Assembly (NCBI GenBank): GCA_038321965.1
Contig: JBBQFL010000004.1
Location: 1 to 64,000, forward strand
Length of the DNA stretch: 64,000 nucleotides
Source: UKL13-2 sp038321965
Lineage (GTDB): Bacteria > Pseudomonadota > Gammaproteobacteria > Burkholderiales > Usitatibacteraceae
Direction: 5' to 3'
Part shown: piece by piece, positions 1 to 6,071 of the stretch
Layout: the number at the start of each line of letters is the position of its first letter
Position numbering within the stretch: the first letter of the stretch is position 1
Notes under the pieces: generated by a model
What the model was told of the DNA's origin: nothing
Database searches by the model: none
The model's input: only the letters and a program-made list of their open reading frames with translations
Program-made: the position numbers and the translations under genes

Positions 1-495
1 CGCATCGGGCTGAAGACGAATCTGGTCATCACGACCAATCGCCGCACGTACCTGCTTGAACTGTCTTCGACGCCGCAGGCGTGGATGGCATCCGCATCGT
101 GGGACTACCCGAAGGACCGCCTGCTGGCCTTGCAGAAGCAGGCGCAGCAAGCTCAAGCCTCTGCACCAGTGGACTCGGGCTTGTCGCTGGAGCAGATCAA
201 GTTTCGCTACGCGATTTCCGGCGACAGCCCACCGTGGAAGCCGCTGCGCGCCTTCGACGACGGCGAACGGGTCTACATCCAGTTCCCTGCCGGCATCGCG
301 CAGGGCGAGTTGCCGCCGCTGTTCGTGATCGGGACGCAGGGCGACGGCCAGCTCGTGAACTATCGTTTCCGCTCGCCGTACTACGTGGTGGATCGGTTGT
401 TCGGTGCAGCCGAGTTGCGGCTGGGTGCTGACAAGGCCGCCGTTGTTCGCATCGAGCGCACCGATGGCGTGGGCAGCACGGCACGGAGGCATTGA
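1..495 (+). CDS. trbG: TrbG/VirB9-family conjugal transfer protein, 3' part
   Basis: The frame is open from base 1, so the N-terminus lies outside the window; about 164 C-terminal residues are present. The visible part has the beta-rich VirB9/TrbG C-terminal look (segments RFAISGDSPPWKPLRAFDDG-like, VYIQFPAGI, LPPLFVIG, VNYRFRSPYYVVDRLF). In the type IV secretion core complex this family forms the periplasmic/outer-membrane ring with TrbI. The stop (493-495) lies immediately before the trbI start, as expected for the trb operon. The region is visibly more GC-rich than the chromosomal genes further right. Identification rests on family pattern and on the trbI gene that follows. Confidence 0.88.
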   Translation, partial: RIGLKTNLVITTNRRTYLLELSSTPQAWMASASWDYPKDRLLALQKQAQQAQASAPVDSGLSLEQIKFRYAISGDSPPWKPLRAFDDGERVYIQFPAGIAQGELPPLFVIGTQGDGQLVNYRFRSPYYVVDRLFGAAELRLGADKAAVVRIERTDGVGSTARRH

Positions 496-497
496 GC

Positions 498-1760
498 ATG
501 AGCACGCCCGCCACGCCGCAGACACCACCCATTGGGCCGAATAAGGCCGACCCGGACACCTTGGCCCTGCGCGCTTCGCCGCGCCCGGTCACGCGGCTGA
601 ACCGGCGCATGCTGGCCGTCCTTGCGGGCACGCTGGGCGCGGTCGTGTTGGGTGGCACGCTGTGGTCACTGCAATCGCACAAGCGCGAGCGCAACGCGGC
701 CACCGAGCTATACAACGTGGATCGCGTCTCTCGTGCCGAGAGTCTCGACCAGTTGCCCAAGGACTATTCCAAGGTGCCGGTGGCTGCCAAGCCAGTGCCC
801 GTTTTGGGTGAGCCATTGCCGGGCGACCTGGGGCCAGCCATAGTTGCGCAGCGTAATGCTGGAGCGCCCGCGCAGACTGGGCGCATTGCGCAGCCAGGTG
901 ATGCCGAGGAGGCAGCACGCTCGGGGGTTTTCTTTCGGGCCAGCAGTACGGCGAAGGCAGCACCGTCGTCCACCGCGGGTGCGGCCATGCCCGAGCCGGT
1001 ATCGGGCAACCAGCCATTCAATCCGATGGTCCCTGCGGTCGCATCGGCACAGCCGACCGACCCGACGGCGGTGCAAAACCGGCAGGATCAGAAACAAGCC
1101 TTCGTCGCCAATGGCGGCGACACGGCCACCCGCAATCCGGCCAGCCTGCAACTGCCAGCCTCGCCCTACCAGGTGATGGCGGGCACCATCATTCCGGCCG
1201 CGCTGGTAACGGGCATCAACTCCGACCTGCCGGGACAGGTCATCGCCAACGTCACCGAGGCGGTCTACGACACGGCCACAGGTCGCTTCCTGCTGATTCC
1301 GCAGGGCTCGCGCCTGATCGGCCGCTACGACAGCCAGGTGTCATTCGGGCAGCGGCGCGTGTTGCTGGTGTGGACGCGGTTGATCCTGCCCGACACGTCA
1401 TCCATTTCGCTCGACCGCCTGCCCGGCATCGACCCGGCAGGCTATGCCGGGCTAGAAGACGGCGTCGATTGGCATTGGGATCGCATCCTCGCCGGTGCTG
1501 CGTTGTCCACGCTGCTCGGAGTCGGTGCCGAACTGGCTGCGCCCGATCGTGGCGGCAGCGATGGCAAGGTCATCATCGCCACGCGCCAGAGCGGGCAGGA
1601 CACCGTGAACCAGGTCGGTCAGGAGATCACCAAACGCAACGTGAGCATCCAGCCGACGCTCACTATCCGGCCCGGTTTCCCGATGCGGGTCATGGTGAAC
1701 AAGGATCTGATCCTGCGGCCGTACCAGCCGCTGTTTTTCCAGAGGGGATCGTCGCAATGA
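498..1760 (+). CDS. trbI: TrbI/VirB10-family conjugal transfer protein
   Basis: A 420-residue protein with a cytoplasmic N-terminus, one membrane segment near residues 35-58 (LAVLAGTLGAVVLGGTLWSL), a long proline/alanine-rich periplasmic linker, and the conserved VirB10 C-terminal domain (MAGTIIPAALVTGINSDLPG, TGRFLLIPQGSRLIGRYDS, LDRLPGIDPAGYAGLEDGVD). VirB10-type proteins span both membranes and gate the type IV secretion channel. The ATG at 498 is chosen because GGAGG sits 8 nt upstream; a TTG at 492 overlapping the trbG stop is too close to that site. The stop overlaps the next start as ATGA. Length and domain order are normal for TrbI of integrative conjugative elements. Confidence 0.93.
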   Translation: MSTPATPQTPPIGPNKADPDTLALRASPRPVTRLNRRMLAVLAGTLGAVVLGGTLWSLQSHKRERNAATELYNVDRVSRAESLDQLPKDYSKVPVAAKPVPVLGEPLPGDLGPAIVAQRNAGAPAQTGRIAQPGDAEEAARSGVFFRASSTAKAAPSSTAGAAMPEPVSGNQPFNPMVPAVASAQPTDPTAVQNRQDQKQAFVANGGDTATRNPASLQLPASPYQVMAGTIIPAALVTGINSDLPGQVIANVTEAVYDTATGRFLLIPQGSRLIGRYDSQVSFGQRRVLLVWTRLILPDTSSISLDRLPGIDPAGYAGLEDGVDWHWDRILAGAALSTLLGVGAELAAPDRGGSDGKVIIATRQSGQDTVNQVGQEITKRNVSIQPTLTIRPGFPMRVMVNKDLILRPYQPLFFQRGSSQ

Positions 1761-2023
1761 GCATGTCCACCGGCAAGCTGCGGCTGGGGCCGCTGCCCAA
1801 GATCGCGACCGTCAAAGTCACCATTGCGCTCACCACCGCGTTGAAGGCCAACCTGGAGCGCTACGCCGCGCTGCATGCGCAGACCTACGGCGAGCCGATT
1901 GATGCCGCCACGTTGATCCCGCACATGCTCGAAGCGTTCATCGCGCGGGATCGAGGGTTCAAACGAGCCGCGCGACCGCGTACCGCCGTCACGCGGAGCA
2001 ATGAAAAAGCCACCCCCGGTTGA
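1757..2023 (+). CDS. DUF2274 family protein of the trb operon
   Basis: An 88-residue basic protein whose ATG overlaps the trbI stop (ATGA), so it is probably translated by coupling. The sequence KLRLGPLPKIATVKVTIALT followed by a helical LKANLERYAALHAQTYGEPID segment matches the small DUF2274 proteins that I recall directly after trbI in many proteobacterial ICEs. The function of this family is not known to me. The N-terminal half resembles a ribbon-helix-helix style beta-helix-helix pattern, which would fit a DNA-binding or accessory role, but that is only an impression. It is the last trb-strand gene; the next gene is on the other strand. Confidence 0.8.
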   Translation: MSMSTGKLRLGPLPKIATVKVTIALTTALKANLERYAALHAQTYGEPIDAATLIPHMLEAFIARDRGFKRAARPRTAVTRSNEKATPG

Positions 2024-2070
2024 ACGCGAGGCGTTCAGACCTCTTATTGCTCGTCATACGCTCACCGCTG

Positions 2071-3549
2071 CTATGACGACTGGGCCTTCGACGCTGACTC
2101 CTTGGGGCTGGCGTCGATCAGGACGATATCCTTGCAGGCGGTGAGCTTCAGACGTTTCAGGATGTCCATGACCCGCTGGAGTTCAGAGTCCGAGAAGTGC
2201 ATGATTACCTTGATTGATGTCTTCGCGTCGCTGGCCTTTTCGTAGATCTTCACCTGGTGCTGCAGGTTCTTTTCCAATGCCGTGTTCTTTGCGAGCTTGA
2301 ATTCCACAAGATTCGAGTTCTTCTTGCCCTTCGAGACTTTGAAATCAACCGGCCCACGGCCGTTGTTGACCTCGGCATTCAGATCATGGCCGTTGTCGAA
2401 CCACGTGAGCCTAAACATCACATGCAGGTCAACCTCGCGCTGCACGGGCTTCCCGTTGATGTAGAACAGGCGCTGACCGCCCTGGTCCTCGATGACGTGC
2501 TTCAGGTACATCACGCGCTTCATGCTCTGCTCGTATGACGAGTCATAGCTGTAGAACTCTGTGCCCGCCAAATGCTTGCTGACCAATGCCCTGATGTTCT
2601 CGACGAACTGAAGCTGCGTCTCCTGCACCTTGGCGTCGGCTGACCGATGCGCCTCGGGGCCGTGCTCTTCCTTCCAACGGATGTAGTAGTCCAGCATCTC
2701 TTGAAACTGCTCTATGGTCCTCAGCGCGGCGGCTCTCTTTTCCTTCTCTTTGGTCCGCTTGTTAATCTGCTTGTAAAAGTGGTCGTTGACCTGGGCTCGA
2801 AGCCCCTCGTCGGGCAACGAAACGCAAATGTCGTGGAACTTGTCCAGCAGGTCGGTTTGGTTGATCCACGCCTCGTCGCGCGTCAGTATCTCCTTCGGCG
2901 TCAGGATCACGTAGTCGCGGTTCGCGATGGGCAACTCGAAGTAGCCGGCCTGCCAGCGCTGGGTGTCGTAGGCGAACCGCACGCGTTCGATACGGCAGCG
3001 CGCTCGCTGTTGCGGCTCAAGGTACTCAAGGGCAAAGGACTGCGTGTACTCCAGCAAGAAGCCCTTGATCAGGTTCGTCGTGAAGTCGCTGAGGTGATCA
3101 CGGCCAACACCGCCACTCAGCAGACCAAGCTTCTCTAAGTGGCTGCCGTTCGAGATGGTCTCGTTGCCGAAATCCTTGAACACCGATGTCAAGTTGCGCG
3201 CGAGGGTACGGGCGAAGGCGCGCCCGAGGCCAGTGCCGACGTTGCCGGTCTTGCTGAAACCCAGCCAGTTCTGCTTGACCTCTTTGAAGAGAAGCCACTG
3301 CATGATTGAACCTGCGGTCAGCTCGCCAGCGACAGCGCGATCACGCAGGAAGCAGAGGTAGGTGATGATCTCTTCGTGCAGACCCTTGTAGACCGCGTTC
3401 TCGCTGTCGTACAGCAGAAACGGGTCCACGAACAACGGCAGGTCGTTGATTAGCGCGACGTTAAATGCGCCGTACTCCTCAAGGACCTCGGGCTCCAAGC
3501 CGAAGAAATCCGAGAAATAGATCTTCGGTCCCGCGTCTCCCTGCGTCAT
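2071..3549 (-). CDS. Putative PD-(D/E)XK nuclease, ICE cargo (possible defence gene)
   Basis: A 492-residue protein not closely matching a named family I know. The ATG at 3549 is preceded by a strong GGGAGG site, so 17 upstream in-frame residues are dropped. The C-terminal domain carries a pattern typical of PD-(D/E)XK nucleases: Glu in LNAEVNNG, Asp402 in GRGPVDF, Glu416-x-Lys418 in NLVEFKLAKN, then Gln432 and Tyr436 in a following helix (LQHQVKIYEKA). The N-terminal 390 residues are helical and include a charged coiled-coil-like stretch (KQINKRTKEKEKRAAALRTI). It stands alone between the conjugation genes and the tRNA-Leu gene, a usual place for ICE cargo. A role in phage or plasmid defence is inference; no partner gene such as a methylase is present nearby. 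Confidence 0.6.
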   Translation of the reverse strand: MTQGDAGPKIYFSDFFGLEPEVLEEYGAFNVALINDLPLFVDPFLLYDSENAVYKGLHEEIITYLCFLRDRAVAGELTAGSIMQWLLFKEVKQNWLGFSKTGNVGTGLGRAFARTLARNLTSVFKDFGNETISNGSHLEKLGLLSGGVGRDHLSDFTTNLIKGFLLEYTQSFALEYLEPQQRARCRIERVRFAYDTQRWQAGYFELPIANRDYVILTPKEILTRDEAWINQTDLLDKFHDICVSLPDEGLRAQVNDHFYKQINKRTKEKEKRAAALRTIEQFQEMLDYYIRWKEEHGPEAHRSADAKVQETQLQFVENIRALVSKHLAGTEFYSYDSSYEQSMKRVMYLKHVIEDQGGQRLFYINGKPVQREVDLHVMFRLTWFDNGHDLNAEVNNGRGPVDFKVSKGKKNSNLVEFKLAKNTALEKNLQHQVKIYEKASDAKTSIKVIMHFSDSELQRVMDILKRLKLTACKDIVLIDASPKESASKAQSS

Positions 3550-3666
3550 GAGCCTCCCAGAGTAACTTCGACTGGCGGCTTCTGGCCAACCGCCGGCCAT
3601 TTGCTGCCTACTGGCGCAGAGAAATGAAAGAGACGGCCCTGGTCGAATAAGGACGGTTCTTCAAAC

Positions 3667-3988
3667 TGGTGCCCGAGGCCGGAATCGAACCGGCACGACT
3701 TGTTAAAGGTCGAGGGATTTTCTTACCACTTCGGCTTTCGCCGCCAGCGTGAACGCTGTTCGTGGTCTGGAGCACGCCTTCACCATAGCCTTGCGGCCGT
3801 AGGTGCCCGCCGTCTGCTCTCTACACCTTCCCGCGAATCTGTCGATCCGGGGCTTGGCTCGGTGTTGGCTCGGATGCTTGCAGCATCCAGGGCGTTCGCC
3901 GAATTTGACGGGCTTCACCTCCGGGGTTTCCCCTGGAGGGCTCAAATTGCTTCAAGTCCCTTGTGTCTACCAATTTCACCACTCGGGC
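3667..3988 (-). tRNA. tRNA-Leu(UAA) gene interrupted by a group I intron
   Basis: Read on the minus strand, a 35-nt 5' exon (3954-3988) and a 55-nt 3' exon including CCA (3667-3721) form a complete class II leucine tRNA. The acceptor stem is GCCCGAG/CTCGGGC, the anticodon stem AGGGA/TCCCT, the loop CTTAAAA with anticodon TAA, the variable arm CGAC/GTCG, and the T arm GCCGG-TTCGATT-CCGGC. The exons are split exactly between anticodon positions 34 and 35. The anticodon stem and loop are broken unless the 232-nt insert is removed. The gene sits at the ICE end, its 3' end facing the ICE. It is probably the functional UAA-leucine tRNA of this locus, because the neighbouring copy at 4183-4223 is incomplete. 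Confidence 0.9.
3722..3953 (-). ncRNA. Self-splicing group I intron (IC3-like) in the tRNA-Leu anticodon loop
   Basis: The 232-nt insert has the core of a bacterial tRNA group I intron. The 5' exon ends in U, and CUU pairs with GAG in AATTTGAGCC to give a P1 with the U-G wobble at the splice site; the intron ends in G. A GGGG-AAA-CCCC hairpin follows as P2. The strings GAGCCAAGCC and GGAAGGTGTAGAGA match conserved segments of the cyanobacterial tRNA-Leu intron as I recall it. P7 can form from GAGCA and TGCTC, where the cyanobacterial intron has GACTC/GAGTC, so the pairing is conserved though the bases differ. A CGGCGAAAGCCG hairpin lies near the 3' end. There is no open reading frame for a homing endonuclease inside it. 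Confidence 0.9.
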
Positions 3989-4182
3989 TAACTTGGCTCG
4001 TTGCCGAACCAATGGTTCGCCTAGCTACGCTAGGCTTGTTTCAACTGTACGTCTGTCCTGGCTCCTACATGACACCTAGCAGCCAGAGGGCCGTGGGTGC
4101 CACTTGCACGAAAGCCCGGGAAACCCGCGCCAGTTCAAGCTTTGCTTCCACATCCCCGGGGAGAAAAAGACTTGACAAAGGA
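3989..4182. other. Spacer between the two tRNA-Leu segments, with two palindromes
   Basis: No credible gene. Two near-perfect palindromes lie side by side: CGAACCA-A-TGGTTCG at 4005-4019 and CCTAGC-TAC-GCTAGG at 4020-4034. On the minus strand a short GACTT...AAGTC pairing followed by five T residues begins inside the tRNA fragment next door. These may belong to the ICE end (recombination or excisionase sites) or be leader structures of the tRNA gene; I cannot decide from sequence. Confidence 0.4.
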
Positions 4183-4223
4183 GATTTTAAGTCCGTTGTG
4201 TCTACCTATTTCACCACCCGGGC
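4183..4223 (-). pseudogene. 5' half of a second tRNA-Leu(UAA), truncated
   Basis: The minus strand reads as the first 41 nt of a leucine tRNA: acceptor strand GCCCGGG, a D arm nearly identical to that of the intron-containing tRNA (GTGAAATAGGTAGACAC), anticodon strand ACGGA and loop CTTAAAA with anticodon TAA uninterrupted. After AAAATC the similarity ends: the expected TCCGT anticodon strand, variable arm and T arm are not found. A GCGGG...CCCGGGC string about 65 nt on could be a decayed 3' end, but it does not fold. It lies 74 nt from the tRNA-Cys attachment repeat, where leuZ is expected. It may be one half of a chromosomal tRNA-Leu split by ICE insertion. Confidence 0.7.
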
Positions 4224-4297
4224 GGTCATGACGACCGAATTGGCATCCCAAATTCTAAGGGAAATCTCAGGTATTCAACCAGTTGCAGGTCGATGGT

Positions 4298-4321
4298 TGG
4301 AGGCGGGTACCGGAATCGAAC
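4298..4321 (-). repeat. attL: 24-bp copy of the tRNA-Cys 3' end
   Basis: Bases 4298-4321 are identical to 18846-18869, the last 24 nt of tRNA-Cys including CCA and most of the T arm. The copies diverge at both outer flanks (4297/18845 and 4322/18870). This is the distal attachment site left when the element integrated into tRNA-Cys. Confidence 0.93.
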
Positions 4322-4364
4322 TAACTGTTTCCTCGGGGCGTAGAGCCTGCCGGTTGCTCTCCAA

Positions 4365-4392
4365 GTTACCCTTACCCCCGTGGTTACCCTTA
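4365..4392 (+). repeat. Candidate integrase/excisionase arm sites, left end
   Basis: GTTACCCTTA occurs twice (4365-4374 and 4383-4392), 18 bp apart and just inside attL. The same core in either orientation recurs just inside attR at 18671-18742. Short repeats near both ends of an element are typical of arm-type binding sites of tyrosine recombinases; the assignment is inference. Confidence 0.55.
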
Positions 4393-4522
4393 TCCTCATT
4401 CTGTATTGCAATAGGCGTCAGGATATCATCTCGGCGAAATTATCTGCACTTTCTGTTGCAGCAATTGCTGCCGGCAATCGTCAGAGTAGACTTGGTGCCA
4501 GCGCATTCAGCGGGAGCTTACC

Positions 4523-4801
4523 ATGCGACTCAGAAAGACATTCAAACTGTTTCCAGGCGTCCGGATCAACCTCAGCGGGTCCGGTGTCTCGACTTCAATC
4601 GGTCCCAAGGGCGCGACGGTGAATATCAAGCCAGGACGAAGTCCGCGCACAACCGTCGGCATACCAGGCGCCGGAATTTCACACACCGAATCGATTAGGG
4701 CGAGCGAGCCTCAGTCGAAAGGCTCTCGCGCGAGTTCAATATTCTATGCCAGCATCCTGGTTGCATTCTTCGTGCTCTACGCCGCGCTTAAATTCCTTTA
4801 A
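4523..4801 (+). CDS. DUF4236 domain protein with C-terminal membrane segment
   Basis: A 92-residue protein. Its first 55 residues fit the DUF4236 pattern (RLRKTFKLFPGVRINLSGSG, VSTSIGPKGATVN, RTTVGIPGAGISHT), a glycine-rich repeated beta motif of unknown function. Residues about 71-91 (SSIFYASILVAFFVLYAALK) form a single transmembrane helix. GGGAG lies 8 nt before the ATG. It is the first gene inside attL and stands alone on the plus strand, the position where mobile elements often carry accessory genes. Confidence 0.8.
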   Translation: MRLRKTFKLFPGVRINLSGSGVSTSIGPKGATVNIKPGRSPRTTVGIPGAGISHTESIRASEPQSKGSRASSIFYASILVAFFVLYAALKFL

Positions 4802-4940
4802 GCGGCGCCGCTGGATTGGTCAGGCCGATAATTCAGGAATTGCGCGACATCCAGTCAGGCTTGACTCCCCCTAGGTGCAATATTGCGGCGACAAAAATAA
4901 TACTATCGCAACGGTCAGGCGGCAAACCCTTTTAAGGATT

Positions 4941-5336
4941 TCACCCGCCCCCCTGCCTTTGCCGACCGAAGCCGCCATCCTCGCGCGCTGTCTTGCGGTT
5001 GTGGCAAGTCGAGTGCATTGCTTGCCAGTTGGACTTGTTCCAGAACAGAGTACGGTCGCCACGGTGAGCAACGATGTGATCGACCACGGAAGCCATAACG
5101 CCGCCGTCTTGAATATTTCGACCTTGATGCAGATTGCACTCGCACCACGGATGCGACTTAAGGAAACCGATACGCGCCTTTTGCCACGCTGATCCGTAGC
5201 CGCGCTCTTGTGCGTTGCCGCGCTGCGCGTCTTGTGTGCGCCTGACCACTTTCAAATGTTCCTGGCAGTACCCGCCAAACTTGACGAGAGCCGGACACCC
5301 AAATTTTCTGCATGGCATAGGCGCTGAATTCGGCAT
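4941..5336 (-). CDS. HNH endonuclease, phage type
   Basis: A 131-residue protein using ATG at 5336 (a TTG two codons upstream is possible). N-terminal cysteine pairs (PCRKFGCPALV, YCQEH) suggest a small zinc-binding segment. The HNH core is clear: CEC, VVDHIVAHRGD (His of the first strand), LFWNKSNWQAM (Asn), and CHNRKTA (second His). Phage genes of this type usually sit beside the small/large terminase and help cut DNA for packaging. No terminase is present here, so the gene is either a leftover or helps a helper phage package this element. It is the last gene of the minus-strand replication operon, after a 131-bp gap. Confidence 0.85.
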   Translation of the reverse strand: MPNSAPMPCRKFGCPALVKFGGYCQEHLKVVRRTQDAQRGNAQERGYGSAWQKARIGFLKSHPWCECNLHQGRNIQDGGVMASVVDHIVAHRGDRTLFWNKSNWQAMHSTCHNRKTAREDGGFGRQRQGGG

Positions 5337-5473
5337 GCTCAAATATATCGGCCAAATATCATTGCGTCAGTGGCAAAAAGGTACAGCGGATCGGAATCAT
5401 CTGCCAAACATTTTTCCGTCCTATGCAAAGTCATTGCATCCAGCAATAGCGCAGCGTATCGCCATGTAGTCGG

Positions 5474-5956
5474 CTAATTTGCAAAGCTAGACGCCGACTT
5501 GATAGAGAGCTGCACAAGCGAATGGTGGAAGTTGTCATGCGCATGGCGAAGCAGTACCCCAATATCTAAAGTCCGAATTCGAACGACACGCGCAATTGCT
5601 GCCAGCGATGTTGTCTTGAAGTGATAGTGAAGTAAGGCATCGTGCTGTTGGCTTGATTGGTCATAGAGCGCACGCAGCGTCCTGTTGGTCAACTCTGCAT
5701 TGCGTTCGATGATAGGCATACGAAAATCACTTCGTTTGAGTTCTCTGGATATTGCCGTGAGCTCATCCCAGGCAATACTCGACACACTTGAAAACGTCGC
5801 CAACTCGCCAGCGCGCCAGCGGCCCCATTCCATGAGCTTCACCCGGACTTCGCTTTCGTGCGGGTACTCGTCGGCGTCAGTCAAACCGATTCCCCTGCGG
5901 CATGGCATACCCCTAAAATGTTTTTGATTTTCTAAGGCCGGGTTGGTGTTTGGCAC
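5474..5956 (-). CDS. Putative phage late-gene (antitermination Q-like / sigma region 4-like) protein
   Basis: A 160-residue protein with a GTG start preceded by AAAGGTG. The N-terminal half has an EWGRW motif and a helix-rich middle. The C-terminal third (YDQSSQQHDALLHYHFKTTS then LAAIARVVRIRTLDIGVLLR, HAHDNFHHSL) reads like the helix-turn-helix of phage Q-like antiterminators, where a short-residue loop precedes a DNA-recognition helix. It comes after the primase in the same operon and overlaps the 52-residue gene by 44 nt. If Q-like, it would switch on late genes, and the only plus-strand late genes here are the tape measure and protease. Assignment is by pattern only. Confidence 0.5.
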   Translation of the reverse strand: MPNTNPALENQKHFRGMPCRRGIGLTDADEYPHESEVRVKLMEWGRWRAGELATFSSVSSIAWDELTAISRELKRSDFRMPIIERNAELTNRTLRALYDQSSQQHDALLHYHFKTTSLAAIARVVRIRTLDIGVLLRHAHDNFHHSLVQLSIKSASSFAN

Positions 5957-6071
5957 TAGTTCGCACCTTTCGCACCTCCCAAGCGTTCAGCAGCTCGGCC
6001 AATGCTCCGGCGTCGAGCCGGTCGTTGATGTGCCTGGTGATCGCGATCAGGTGTCCCAATAGGTCAACCAT
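5913..6071 (-). CDS. Small 52-residue protein, overlapping the primase stop
   Basis: The ATG at 6071 overlaps the end of the primase gene (ATGGTTGA), and an AGGA site lies about 11 nt upstream. The protein starts MVDLLGHLIAITRHINDRLD and looks like a short amphipathic helix pair with a basic tail. No family recognised. It could be a genuine coupled gene or a chance frame; the overlap with the next gene (44 nt) lowers confidence. Confidence 0.4.
   Translation of the reverse strand: MVDLLGHLIAITRHINDRLDAGALAELLNAWEVRKVRTSAKHQPGLRKSKTF

Noticed and set aside
3700..4698. A 332-residue plus-strand open frame across the tRNA-Leu region
   Set aside because: It runs antisense through the intron, both tRNA-Leu segments, attL and into the DUF4236 gene; composition and lack of any domain show it is a chance frame.
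4941..5336. HNH protein as homing endonuclease of the group I intron
   Set aside because: It lies outside the intron, in a different element beyond attL, and resembles terminase-associated phage HNH proteins.
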